Source of the DNA: Chryseobacterium paludis
Lineage (GTDB): Bacteria > Bacteroidota > Bacteroidia > Flavobacteriales > Weeksellaceae
DNA length: 64,000 nucleotides
Assembly (NCBI RefSeq): GCF_025403485.1
Contig: NZ_CP099966.1
Span: 1,736,001-1,800,000 of the forward strand
Direction: 5' to 3'
A model generated the notes under the pieces. The model did no database searches, was not told where the DNA came from, and saw nothing but the letters and a program-made list of their open reading frames with translations. Shown piece by piece: positions 19,583 to 28,295 of the stretch. The translations under genes and the position numbers were made by a program. Position 1 is the stretch's first letter. The number at the start of each line of letters is the position of its first letter.

Positions 19583-20572
19583 TTAGCTCATAAATGATTC
19601 CGGGATCCATTCAAATACACGATCCTTCTTTTTAGTAAAACCTAGACCTGGCCAAGGTAAATGATAGGCAAAAGCTCTGGATCTGGTTTCAGCTAAGTGT
19701 TCAAGGACTTTTTTACGTGATGCTATAGCAATATCCAGATCAGTATCTCCAAAATATCCCCAGTCAGGATGTGGAAACAGAATAACATCAGAGTGCATAA
19801 GATCTGCTATATACAATAGCTTCTCATTTCCTGAGGTTATAGTCACCAAAGTAAGTCCTGGCGTATGTCCTGGAGCTAGTTGAAAGTTAAAATTCTCATA
19901 TAATGTTTTGTCAAGTTCATAAAATTTCAATTTTGGCTTTATTGTTCTCAGAATATTCTGAATACCGGGAATAACCTGATTAAGAAAATCAGGCTGATTC
20001 TTTAATGCACTGTTATTAAAATCTTTGAGTGTCGCCTGCATCCAAAAATCGTGTTCAATTTTTGAAATAAACATTTGAGCATTTGGGAAAACCAATTTGT
20101 TTTGTTTATCTACTACTCCACCGATATGATCGGGATGAGCATGAGAAAGAAATATATCTGTAATATCTGAAGCTGAAAAGCCCGCTTTTTTAAGACTTTT
20201 CAATAAAAATCCGGTTCTGGCATCAGCAAAAATCCCCATTCCGGTATCCATTAGGATCAGCTTATTCTTTGTTTTAACCAGTAAGACATTCATTGCCATA
20301 TCGATAGAATTATCAGAACGAAAATTATCTTTAAGAATCATTTTCATTTCTGATACATTTCCGCGGGGAGCAAAAGAATTAAGATTCTCTTCGTGAATAA
20401 ATCCGTCCGAAAGAATGTACAGATCGAAATCACCCAACTTTATTTTTTTAACACCCGAAAGGTCATCCTCTGTGAGTACCGTTTTCCGCTCACCTGCTAA
20501 AGAGCTTGAAAAAGGAATGACACTGAAAGCCCCGGCTAAAATTCCATTTTTTAAAAGTTCTCTTCTATTCAT
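19583..20572 (-). CDS. MBL-fold metallo-hydrolase, exported
   Basis: A 329-residue protein starting at the ATG at 20572 (MNRRELLKNGILAGAFSV), a twin-arginine-like signal peptide. The metal site HAHPDHIGG, ADLMHSD and LAPGHTPGLT are intact, so it is a metallo-beta-lactamase-fold hydrolase of the general quorum-lactonase/MBL type, acting outside the cytoplasm. It lies 72 bp behind the aldo/keto reductase gene, separated by a terminator-like hairpin. Substrate unknown. Confidence 0.9.
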   Translation of the reverse strand: MNRRELLKNGILAGAFSVIPFSSSLAGERKTVLTEDDLSGVKKIKLGDFDLYILSDGFIHEENLNSFAPRGNVSEMKMILKDNFRSDNSIDMAMNVLLVKTKNKLILMDTGMGIFADARTGFLLKSLKKAGFSASDITDIFLSHAHPDHIGGVVDKQNKLVFPNAQMFISKIEHDFWMQATLKDFNNSALKNQPDFLNQVIPGIQNILRTIKPKLKFYELDKTLYENFNFQLAPGHTPGLTLVTITSGNEKLLYIADLMHSDVILFPHPDWGYFGDTDLDIAIASRKKVLEHLAETRSRAFAYHLPWPGLGFTKKKDRVFEWIPESFMS

Positions 20573-20589
20573 AATTAAATTTGTGATTT

Positions 20590-20631
20590 GGTAATAAAAA
20601 AACATGGATTCCCAAATAATCAGGAATCCAT
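20590..20631 (-). terminator. Terminator after the aldo/keto reductase gene
   Basis: ATGGATTCC (20604-20612) / GGAATCCAT (20623-20631), followed on the minus strand by seven T. Downstream expression of the MBL gene would need readthrough or its own promoter. Confidence 0.75.
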
Positions 20632-20644
20632 ATTTACCTATGTT

Positions 20645-21646
20645 TTAGTTGTTAACCAACTTCATTGAGCCTTCACTATATCTTTCTCCTACATTAGGAT
20701 ATTTCTTTAAAATCATATCAATAGTATCCAAGTCGGATGTAGAAAGTTCAACATTAATTGCTGCGATATTTTCTTCGAGATATTTAATTCGTTTAGTTCC
20801 TGGAATAGGAATAATATCATCGCCTTGATTAAGGACCCAAGCCAAAGCAAGTTGAGTTCCTTTTATTCCTTTTGAAGCAGCCAGATCATTAAATTCCTTA
20901 ACCAGCTTTCTGTTATTTTCAAGACTTTCTTCCTGATAGCGAGGTAATGATTTTCTGAAATCGTCGTCACCAAAATTCTCAACTTCATTAATGTTTGCAA
21001 AAAGTCCTCTTGCTAAGGGAGAATAGGGAACTAAAGAAATTCCAAGCTCTCTGATCGTGGGTAAAATTTCTTTTTCAACATCTTTGGTAAGAATAGAATA
21101 TTCTGACTGCAAAGCTGTAATGGGATGAATATTATTTGCTTTTTTAATGGATTCTGCAGAAGCTTCTGATAAACCAATATATTTTACTTTTCCCGCTTTT
21201 ACAAGATCAGCCATTGCTCCTACGGTTTCTTCAACTGGAATATTTGGATCAACTCTATGCGCATAATACAGATCTATAGTATCAATTTTCAAACGTTGCA
21301 GACTTAAATCTACTGCTTGTCTGATCCATTCTGGAGAACCATCAAAATAGGTTCCTGGAGCTCCACTATGACTCGCTTTACCATCTTTAAATCTAAATCC
21401 GAATTTTGTAGCGATAAAGATTTTATCCCGATTCGGAACTAAAACTTTGGAAATTAGCTTTTCATTTTCTCCATTGGCATACATATCTGCAGTATCCCAA
21501 AAGTTCACCCCCAGATCCAGGGCTTTATGCAATGTATTGATACTTTCCTGTTCATCTGCCGGGCCATATGCAAAGCTCATTCCCATACATCCTAAACCAA
21601 TTGCTGATAGTTGTTCGTCTGTGTTTCCTAATTTTCTAAATTTCAT
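20645..21646 (-). CDS. Aldo/keto reductase
   Basis: A 333-residue AKR of the YajO/AKR13-like group. The catalytic tetrad is visible as Asp and Tyr in DTADMY, Lys in IATKFGF and His in YYAHRVD, and the NADPH-binding end has [15 protein letters not shown]. It reduces aldehydes or ketones with NADPH; substrate unknown. Expression is probably controlled by the AraC-type regulator encoded upstream, since two operator-like repeats lie upstream of its -7 box. Confidence 0.93.
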   Translation of the reverse strand: MKFRKLGNTDEQLSAIGLGCMGMSFAYGPADEQESINTLHKALDLGVNFWDTADMYANGENEKLISKVLVPNRDKIFIATKFGFRFKDGKASHSGAPGTYFDGSPEWIRQAVDLSLQRLKIDTIDLYYAHRVDPNIPVEETVGAMADLVKAGKVKYIGLSEASAESIKKANNIHPITALQSEYSILTKDVEKEILPTIRELGISLVPYSPLARGLFANINEVENFGDDDFRKSLPRYQEESLENNRKLVKEFNDLAASKGIKGTQLALAWVLNQGDDIIPIPGTKRIKYLEENIAAINVELSTSDLDTIDMILKKYPNVGERYSEGSMKLVNN

Positions 21647-21674
21647 GATTGCTTGTGATTTTAAATTACAGGAA

Positions 21675-21682
21675 CAAAATTA
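21675..21682 (-). promoter_or_regulatory. -7 promoter box of the aldo/keto reductase gene
   Basis: TAATTTTG on the minus strand, 28 bp before the ATG at 21646, matches TAnnTTTG. The two AraC-type repeats lie 23 and 44 bp further upstream. Confidence 0.5.
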
Positions 21683-21705
21683 TAACAACGTAGATTAATT
21701 TTTCA

Positions 21706-21740
21706 TATAGAATTCAAACTAAGAATTATAAAATTCAAAC
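21706..21740. promoter_or_regulatory. Paired direct repeats, candidate AraC-type operator
   Basis: TATAGAATTCAAAC (21706-21719) and TATAAAATTCAAAC (21727-21740), start to start 21 bp, i.e. on the same face of the helix, just upstream of the aldo/keto reductase promoter. An exact copy of the second lies before the regulator gene (22651-22664). Confidence 0.55.
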
Positions 21741-22640
21741 AAGGTCAGTTCTTAAGGCATTGGGTGTACTTCCGGTTTGTTTTTTAAAATAATTGGTAAA
21801 ATAAGCAGGTTCTTCAAAGCCAAGTCCATAAGCAATTTCAGAAATATTCCAATCTGTATGTTTTAAAAGAGCATTGGCTTCCTGAATAATTCTTGCTGTG
21901 ATCTGCTGGGTTGTCGTCTTTCCGGTCATCTCTTTCACAGAACGGTTTAGAGAATTTACATGAACTGAAAGGCTTTCGGCGTAATCATTCGGTGATTTCA
22001 GTTTTAAATAGGATTCAGGGCTGTCGATAGGAAACTGCCGCTCCAACAATTCCATGAACAACGAGGCTACTCTTTGTGAAGCATTCTGATGGTGCTCAAA
22101 ATTCTCAGCAGGATTCATCTTCATGGTTTCATGAATTAAAAGATGAAGGTAATTACGGAGCATATCATATTTATGGATATAATCGGACTCAATTTCAGTC
22201 ATCATTTTATCAAATATATCAGAAACTTTTTTTTGCTGCTCTTCATTAACAAAGAAAACCGGTGTTCCTCCTATTTTGAAAAGCGGTGAGTCCTGAAGAT
22301 TTCCCAAACGGGTTCCATTTTGCATGAACTGATCTGTGAACAGACAGAACCATCCTTTCTGATTATCGTCATCCGCTTCCCATGAATATGGAATAACAGG
22401 GTTAGAAAACAGCAATGCTGGTTTATCTACACGGATCCACTTATCTGCATAATGAAGTTTACCCTTTCCAATAATCAGCGAAACTTTATAAAAATCTCTT
22501 CTGCTGTATGGGGTAACCAATGCACAGTTATCGCGGGAGAAAACATTAAAATGTCCTAAACCCGTATTCGAAAGACAGGAAGGGAAAACTCTTACCTGCG
22601 TACGATGGTAAAATTCTTGTAATGATTCTGATGATTCCAT
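21735..22640 (-). CDS. AraC family transcriptional regulator
   Basis: A 301-residue regulator with an N-terminal cupin-like sensor region (about 20-165; VTPYSRRDFYKVSLIIGKG) and a C-terminal double HTH (about 205-300; YAESLSVHVNSLNRSVKEMTG, IAYGLGFEEPAYFTNYFKKQ). Same strand as, and directly upstream of, the aldo/keto reductase it probably controls. Exact 14-bp repeats in both promoter regions support activation of the reductase and self-control. Confidence 0.92.
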   Translation of the reverse strand: MESSESLQEFYHRTQVRVFPSCLSNTGLGHFNVFSRDNCALVTPYSRRDFYKVSLIIGKGKLHYADKWIRVDKPALLFSNPVIPYSWEADDDNQKGWFCLFTDQFMQNGTRLGNLQDSPLFKIGGTPVFFVNEEQQKKVSDIFDKMMTEIESDYIHKYDMLRNYLHLLIHETMKMNPAENFEHHQNASQRVASLFMELLERQFPIDSPESYLKLKSPNDYAESLSVHVNSLNRSVKEMTGKTTTQQITARIIQEANALLKHTDWNISEIAYGLGFEEPAYFTNYFKKQTGSTPNALRTDLV

Positions 22641-22644
22641 AAAG

Positions 22645-22664
22645 CAAAGTTATAAAATTCAAAC
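22645..22664. promoter_or_regulatory. Regulator promoter with an AraC-type half-site
   Basis: TATAAAATTCAAAC at 22651-22664, identical to 21727-21740, overlaps a TAACTTTG -7-like box (22645-22652, minus strand) only 4 bp from the ATG. Binding there would block transcription, so it fits self-repression, if the box is real. Confidence 0.4.
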
Positions 22665-23104
22665 AAAATCAAAATATTTTATTTTATACAGTCTGGGGAA
22701 TAAAAAATGACTGATCTTACGAACAGTCATCAAGAAAAATTTGAATATATAGTGAAATGTGATTCATTATGGTGTTCATGTCATTTCAATTAAAATGCCA
22801 AAGCGGGGAAATCCTTTATTTATCTTTGTTAAAGGCTTGTAAGCAATTGAAAACGTAGGAAATAAATTTGGGTGGGATTTGAAATTGTGTCGTAAAGAGT
22901 TCGAGGTTATGATATTATAGTTAGATAATTACTACCTTCAAACTCTCCTGCTCTCAAACCTATTTAGCTTAATTTAAAAGAATATAAATTAGACTTAGCT
23001 TATTAAAAATTAGCCTGTTGTATTATTTTAATTTGTAATTTTAAAGAAGAGATCTGATCTTAAGTTCTCAAAATCATTTTTAATTCAACCTAATCTCAAT
23101 ACTT
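22665..23104. other. Non-coding gap between AraC and GNAT genes
   Basis: About 440 bp, AT-rich, without a supported reading frame, RNA gene or strong terminator. I see no repeated element in it. It holds the promoter of the GNAT gene and perhaps distal control sites. Confidence 0.5.
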
Positions 23105-23392
23105 ATGGAAAATGTAAAATTTGAAATATCTCCATATCAAGATGAATTGCAGATATTAATTGGTGAGAAGAAGGCTGGCTATATGTCCATAGCGATTGAT
23201 GGCAGACAATTAATTGTATACTACACCAAACTTAACGAAGATCTTGAGGGGCAGGGATATGCCAAAATGCTTCTAGATGAACTCGTACGATATGCTGAGG
23301 AAAAAGACTTGTTAATAGATCCTGAATGTGATTTTGTAAGACAGCAATTTGAAAATCATCCGAAAAGGTATAAAGATATCTGGCACGCCTGA
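23105..23392 (+). CDS. Small GNAT family N-acetyltransferase
   Basis: A 95-residue compact GNAT of the PF14542 (YjdJ/Gcn5-related) type. The acetyl-CoA loop is LEGQGYAKMLLDELVRYA, followed by a CDFVRQQFENHP end that matches the family's CPFVxxyxxxHP motif. The acceptor is unknown. Its stop lies 2 bp from the convergent MBL gene's stop. Confidence 0.9.
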   Translation: MENVKFEISPYQDELQILIGEKKAGYMSIAIDGRQLIVYYTKLNEDLEGQGYAKMLLDELVRYAEEKDLLIDPECDFVRQQFENHPKRYKDIWHA

Positions 23393-23394
23393 AG

Positions 23395-24492
23395 TTAATC
23401 TTCCCACCATGCTTTGAATTGGTTATCGGATCGATTTAAGTCTACTCTCTCTCCAATCATAGGAGTAAGGATATGTAAATTTTTCTCTTTACCGGAGTTT
23501 GCTATTTTTTTTAGCGGTTCATTCCATGGATGAAGCGCCAAAGCAAATTTTGAAGAATGAACAGGAATAATATATTTAGCATTAATATCTATACTCGCCT
23601 GTATCGTATCTTCAGGAAGCGTATGGATATATCTCCAGGCTGCATTGTATTGTCCGTTCTCCATAATAGCATAATCAAAAGGACCATATTTTTCACCGAT
23701 CATCTTAAAGTGGGTATCATAACCACTATCACCCCCTAAGAACATCTTTTTTGTTGGTGTTTCCAATACATAAGAAGTCCACAAGGTTCCATTTCTTTTT
23801 ATTTTTCTTCCTGAAAAATGTCTTGCCGGTGTAAAAGTTATTTTAATATTATTTTTTAGATTAGAAATACCACCCCATTCTTCTTCGATCAGCTGTTCTT
23901 CTTTGTAGCCCCACTTTTCAAAATGTGCTCCAACACCTAATGGCAAGATAACCTTTGCAACTCTATCTCTTATCTTTTTAACCGTAGGATAATCCAAATG
24001 ATCAAAATGATCATGAGTAATAACAAGGTAATCAAGATTGGGAACATCTTCGGGTTTAAAGATATCAGACCCGGCAAAAGCTTTATTAAAAAACTTAAAT
24101 GGCGATCCGTATGTGCTTAAAACCGGATCAATTAAAAATGAAACACCATCTGTTTGGATAAAATATGATGAATGTCCCAACCAAACAAAAACATTCTGAT
24201 CTTTTGGAATTGTTTTTAAATCGGTATGTATAGCAGGTATATTCTTTAAAGGTTTTAAAAGTGGGTCTTTTTTAGCCAGAAAAAAATCATAAAGAACACC
24301 AGGCATGCTATACCCTTCTGCAATTGATGGTGTATGGCTAAGGTTCTGAAACTGCTCATCTCTGTAATGCTCAGATTTCCTCATTCTTTCCAGTCTTTTC
24401 CCTTTAGGTTCAGCGCCAAAAACGTCCTGATTGATTATTAAAAAATATGCCATCACTAATAAAATGGCTATCGCAATAATTAAATACATCAT
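23395..24492 (-). CDS. MBL-fold hydrolase, NAPE-PLD/UlaG-like
   Basis: A 365-residue protein with an N-terminal membrane helix (residues 1-20) and a metallo-beta-lactamase domain of the N-acyl-phosphatidylethanolamine phospholipase D type: FVWLGHSSYFIQ, THDHFDHLDYPTV, FTPARHFSGR, LGGDSGYDTHF and IIPVHSSKFALALHPW. Bacterial relatives are lipid or phosphodiester hydrolases of mostly unknown substrate. Two adjacent ATG codons (24492, 24489) can serve as start. Confidence 0.9.
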   Translation of the reverse strand: MMYLIIAIAILLVMAYFLIINQDVFGAEPKGKRLERMRKSEHYRDEQFQNLSHTPSIAEGYSMPGVLYDFFLAKKDPLLKPLKNIPAIHTDLKTIPKDQNVFVWLGHSSYFIQTDGVSFLIDPVLSTYGSPFKFFNKAFAGSDIFKPEDVPNLDYLVITHDHFDHLDYPTVKKIRDRVAKVILPLGVGAHFEKWGYKEEQLIEEEWGGISNLKNNIKITFTPARHFSGRKIKRNGTLWTSYVLETPTKKMFLGGDSGYDTHFKMIGEKYGPFDYAIMENGQYNAAWRYIHTLPEDTIQASIDINAKYIIPVHSSKFALALHPWNEPLKKIANSGKEKNLHILTPMIGERVDLNRSDNQFKAWWED

Positions 24493-24638
24493 TTGATAAA
24501 AAAATAAGCATCAAATGTATTAACTTTTGTGATTAAATGATATAGCTAACAAGCAAATAACCTATTTATTTAACGTAACATTATAGGTCATACTTAAAAA
24601 ATTATCATTATTTTAATATTTGAATAATTATAAACACT

Positions 24639-24646
24639 TAAATTTG
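24639..24646 (+). promoter_or_regulatory. -7 promoter box of the S41 peptidase gene
   Basis: TAAATTTG, 21 bp before the TTG at 24668. It lies inside the longest possible reading frame, which argues for the later start. Confidence 0.4.
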
Positions 24647-24667
24647 TTGGTTTTAAACACAAAGGCT

Positions 24668-26167
24668 TTGAAAATTTCATTAATTCTACTCGGACTCATT
24701 TTCCTGTGGTCCTGCTCTTCTGTCACAAATAGTGAGCAACAGGAACGACTTGTCATTCCTCCTGATCAGCTAAAAAAAGATATTGATTATGCTTATGGCA
24801 AATTAAAGGAAATGCATCCTCAACTTTATCGGTATACCACAAGAAAAGATCTTGACCGAAGAATTGACAGCCTTAAACAAACCATTGACACCCCTCTAAC
24901 ACCTGTTCAGTTTTATTTTAAACTACAACCTGTAATTACAACAATAAGAGAAGGACATCTTTCACTAACGATTCCTTTTGATAAATTAAAAAAGGATTTC
25001 CATGGGAAGAAATTATTTAATTATTTTAAATACTATATCAAGGGAGACCACATGTATATAGTGGAAAATAAGGATTCTATTCATCATATTAAACCTGGCA
25101 CTGAAATATTAAGTATTAATGATGTTCCCATAACATCCTATATCAACAGATATAAAAAACTGATTAGCAGCGATGGGCAAAATACTACTTTTACACCCTA
25201 TTATCTAAAAGATACTTTTTTTTACTTTTTCAGTATGGAAAATGGCTTTTTGGATCAGGTAAAACTTGAAACTTTATATAGTAATAAGAAACAAATCTAT
25301 ATTCTGGAAAGAGAAAAGCAAAATGAGGTGGAGCGAGAAAAATCCAGAAGTCAGACTACCGATAATAAAGGAGGCCTCCATTGTTCCACAAACAGAAATT
25401 TTCAATTTTTAGATCATGATAATTCTATTGCTTATATAAGCATAAAGAAATTTTCAGATAATAATTCCGATAAATTCTATAAAGAAACTTTTGAAAGAAT
25501 TAAAGAAGCAAAGTCATCTTATCTTATACTGGATATCAGAAATAATTATGGCGGTTCCTTACAGGAGATCAACAATCTTTACTCCTATTTGGTTTCTGAA
25601 CCTTTTACGCTGATAAAACCTTCAAGATTAAATTCTGGCTTTACCCCACTAAAAACCAATTATTTCAAAAAGAGCACACCTCTTGAGTATGCATTGAAAG
25701 GAATAACCTACCCAACCTATTTTTTTCTTAAAACCCTTCATACATATAAAGGAAAAGATGGTAAATTTTATTATAAAATAAAAGCTGATAAAGTTACCCA
25801 ACCGAATAAAAATGCCTTTAATGGGAAAATCTATGTATTGATTAATGGTGGAAGTTATTCGGCTTCTTCTATTATCAGTTCTAAATTAAAGTTTGATAAA
25901 AAGGCCACACTTGTTGGTGAAGAGACCGGTGGTGCAAATGACGGAACTGTTGCAGGATTTTACTCTTATCAAATACTTCCAAATTCTAAACTGACCCTAC
26001 CTATCGGTTTATTGCTGGTGAACCCAAATATCACACTTACCAACTCTCTAAGAGGAGTAATACCAGATATACCAATCAGTGAAACCTTACAGGATATTAT
26101 TAATAAAAATGATGTTCAGTTAAACTGGATAAAGGATGAGATAGTAAAAGAAAGGGAAAACCGGTAA
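24668..26167 (+). CDS. S41 family peptidase, lipoprotein
   Basis: About 499 residues. No ATG exists in the frame before the signal peptide; TTG codons occur at 24620, 24644, 24647 and 24668. I choose 24668 because it gives a clean lipoprotein signal (KISLILLGLIFLWSC), has AAAGG just upstream and lies after a -7 box. A small PDZ-like piece (PGTEILSINDVPI) precedes the tail-specific protease domain, with LDIRNNYGG and the Ser nucleophile in GGSYSAS. Acts in the envelope. An AraC gene follows after 12 bp. Confidence 0.85.
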   Translation: MKISLILLGLIFLWSCSSVTNSEQQERLVIPPDQLKKDIDYAYGKLKEMHPQLYRYTTRKDLDRRIDSLKQTIDTPLTPVQFYFKLQPVITTIREGHLSLTIPFDKLKKDFHGKKLFNYFKYYIKGDHMYIVENKDSIHHIKPGTEILSINDVPITSYINRYKKLISSDGQNTTFTPYYLKDTFFYFFSMENGFLDQVKLETLYSNKKQIYILEREKQNEVEREKSRSQTTDNKGGLHCSTNRNFQFLDHDNSIAYISIKKFSDNNSDKFYKETFERIKEAKSSYLILDIRNNYGGSLQEINNLYSYLVSEPFTLIKPSRLNSGFTPLKTNYFKKSTPLEYALKGITYPTYFFLKTLHTYKGKDGKFYYKIKADKVTQPNKNAFNGKIYVLINGGSYSASSIISSKLKFDKKATLVGEETGGANDGTVAGFYSYQILPNSKLTLPIGLLLVNPNITLTNSLRGVIPDIPISETLQDIINKNDVQLNWIKDEIVKERENR

Positions 26168-26179
26168 AGTAAGCTGATA

Positions 26180-27013
26180 ATGAAAAGTACATTTTTTTCA
26201 GTCCAAAAATCAGATTCAGAATATTATAAAAATATTTTTAGCGATTCTTGTTATCATATCTTCTTATTTGAGGGCATTGGAAAGATTGTGATAGATTTCA
26301 CAGAATATGATTTTAATGGGAAGATTGTTCTTTTCTCTTCGCCTTTTCAAAATATTCAGATCTTAAGTGATCATTCTATTGGTGTTGAAACCCTTAGTTT
26401 TCATAGTGATTTTTATTGTATAGAATTTCATAAAAAAGAAGTTGCGTGCAACGGTTTATTATTTAATAACATTTATCTCTTTCCTTATATTGGGTTAAAC
26501 AAAGAGGTTTTTGATGAGATTTCAGAGTACTTTTCAAAAATTAAGAAAGTTGATCTTCAGGAGGATTTCTCGGAATCCATTTTGCAATCCTATCTTCAGC
26601 TCATTCTTGCCATCTGCAGTAAAGAAAAAAATAAAATACTTTCCGACAAGGATTTAGTTAATGATGATTTCAAAGAGTTAAAATATTTTCAGAATTTGGT
26701 GGAAAAGCATTTTATTGCTGAGAAAACCTTATCATTCTATGCAGATCTACTGAATATCACACCTAATACCTTAAGTAAAAAGATTAAATCACGCTTTAAT
26801 AAAACACCTTCACAAATTATCCAGGAAAGAGTTATTCTGGAATCTAAAAAGCAGATTCACCTAACCCGTAAATCATTTAAAGAAATTGCGTTAGAACTTA
26901 ATTTCAGCGACGAATTTTATTTCAGTAAATATTTTAAAAAACATACAGGTGTTTCACCTACTCATTTCCGCAAAGAAGCAGGTATTTCGATTGTTGCAGA
27001 TTTGTACAAATAA
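26180..27013 (+). CDS. AraC family transcriptional regulator
   Basis: A 277-residue regulator with an N-terminal half lacking an obvious cupin signature and a C-terminal AraC HTH (YADLLNITPNTLSKKIKSRF, IALELNFSDEFYFSKYFKKH). It starts 12 bp after the S41 peptidase stop and precedes a DUF417 gene. Cys24, Cys80 and Cys90 in the N-terminal part could in principle be redox sensitive, as in RclR, but no homology of that region to RclR is visible. Confidence 0.9.
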   Translation: MKSTFFSVQKSDSEYYKNIFSDSCYHIFLFEGIGKIVIDFTEYDFNGKIVLFSSPFQNIQILSDHSIGVETLSFHSDFYCIEFHKKEVACNGLLFNNIYLFPYIGLNKEVFDEISEYFSKIKKVDLQEDFSESILQSYLQLILAICSKEKNKILSDKDLVNDDFKELKYFQNLVEKHFIAEKTLSFYADLLNITPNTLSKKIKSRFNKTPSQIIQERVILESKKQIHLTRKSFKEIALELNFSDEFYFSKYFKKHTGVSPTHFRKEAGISIVADLYK

Positions 27014-27074
27014 AGTCCATAATCTTCCATTCCCTTGAGTATCCATTCGTTCTAATTTTGTCAAAAAAAATAGT

Positions 27075-27650
27075 ATGATTGAATTCTTAGCCCACTCACA
27101 GAAAAACTTTATTCATATTTTAAGAATAAGTGTGTTCATCGTCATGGCGTGGATTGGAGGATTAAAAGCTTTTCATTATGAAGCTGAAGGAATAATCCCA
27201 TTTGTTGCCAACTCTCCTTTTATGAGTTTCTTTCTTAATAAGAAAGTTTCGGACACTGATAATTATGAGCTTCATAAAAGCAAAGAAGGAGAGGTCATTC
27301 CTGATCATATAAAATGGCATGAAGTAAATGGCACTTATACTTTTTCTTATGTATTAGGAAGTCTTATTCTTGGTATTGGAATTTTAGTTGTATTCGGAGT
27401 ATTCTTTCCTAAGATCGGATTATTATCAGGAATTTTAACTGCTGGAATGTCTATTATTACTCTTTCTTTTCTTATCACAACACCAGAAGTCTGGGTTCCT
27501 GATTTGGGTGGTCCAGATCATGGTTTCCCTTATCTCTCAGGAGCAGGCAGACTGGTTATAAAAGATATTATTATGTTTGCAGCTGGTTTAGTGATAGCAT
27601 CAGATTCGGCAAAAAGTCTCTTAAAGCAGTCTAGTAAATTGACTATATAA
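27075..27650 (+). CDS. DUF417 family membrane protein (YkgB/RclC-like)
   Basis: A 191-residue protein with four predicted helices and family motifs VFIVMAWIGGLKAFHYEAEG, FVANSPFMSF and PYLSGAGRLVIKDI. DUF417 includes E. coli RclC/YkgB, part of a reactive-chlorine response controlled by the AraC-type RclR. Here it sits 61 bp behind an AraC-type gene, so a similar stress link is possible but unproven. Confidence 0.9.
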   Translation: MIEFLAHSQKNFIHILRISVFIVMAWIGGLKAFHYEAEGIIPFVANSPFMSFFLNKKVSDTDNYELHKSKEGEVIPDHIKWHEVNGTYTFSYVLGSLILGIGILVVFGVFFPKIGLLSGILTAGMSIITLSFLITTPEVWVPDLGGPDHGFPYLSGAGRLVIKDIIMFAAGLVIASDSAKSLLKQSSKLTI

Positions 27651-27656
27651 GATTCT

Positions 27657-27677
27657 CGGCGGGCATTCTGCCCGCCG
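27657..27677. terminator. GC-rich hairpin between convergent genes
   Basis: CGGCGGGCA / TGCCCGCCG with a three-base loop, strikingly GC-rich against its surroundings. It has no long T run on either side, so it may block both transcripts by structure rather than as a classical terminator. Confidence 0.55.
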
Positions 27678-27683
27678 AAAATT

Positions 27684-28277
27684 TCACTTCTGAAACTCTA
27701 ATAAGAGCTCTTCTATTTTCATAATATATTTACCATAGAATTTCTGAAACCACCATTTTCCAAGGAGATATAAAAAGAATAATCCAAATACGACAGAACC
27801 TATCAGAATGCTCGCTATTTTAAGATCACTTAAGGGTTGGGGCCGAGGGATAAATTCTAATACAATAATGATCTCACAAACAAGAAAAGGAACGAAACTC
27901 AGATAAAATGAGAGGTAATATTGTTTATTCAGATTGAACTGATGAAGTAAATCTTTTAAACCATCATAAGTCTTCATCACAGGATCGCCCATTTCCTTAT
28001 ATAGCTTAAAGAATTTATTAAAAAAAACAAAGGTAACCAGAGCCATGGAAGCCAATAGTATAGTAAGATAAAATTTAAATTTAAATGGTGCTCCGCATAA
28101 CCAGACTATCACAAAACCAAAAATAAAAATTCCAATTGTGGAGAGAAACTCATGCCTCATATTTTTACGCATCCTTTCCAGAGGAAGATTAATCTTATTT
28201 TTATTTTCAATAGTGATTTCCGGTGTTTTCTCAAAAACATCATCATTCCACGTATTTTTTAGTTCATCTATATTCAT
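27684..28277 (-). CDS. Membrane protein, possible anti-sigma partner
   Basis: A 197-residue protein. A soluble N-terminal part (about 1-45, MNIDELKNTWNDDVF) is followed by four predicted membrane helices. It starts 18 bp after the stop of the ECF sigma gene on the same strand, the usual place for an anti-sigma factor in this phylum, but no anti-sigma domain is recognisable. The role is inferred from position only. Confidence 0.75.
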   Translation of the reverse strand: MNIDELKNTWNDDVFEKTPEITIENKNKINLPLERMRKNMRHEFLSTIGIFIFGFVIVWLCGAPFKFKFYLTILLASMALVTFVFFNKFFKLYKEMGDPVMKTYDGLKDLLHQFNLNKQYYLSFYLSFVPFLVCEIIIVLEFIPRPQPLSDLKIASILIGSVVFGLFFLYLLGKWWFQKFYGKYIMKIEELLLEFQK

Positions 28278-28295
28278 TGTTATTGATTTAAAAAA

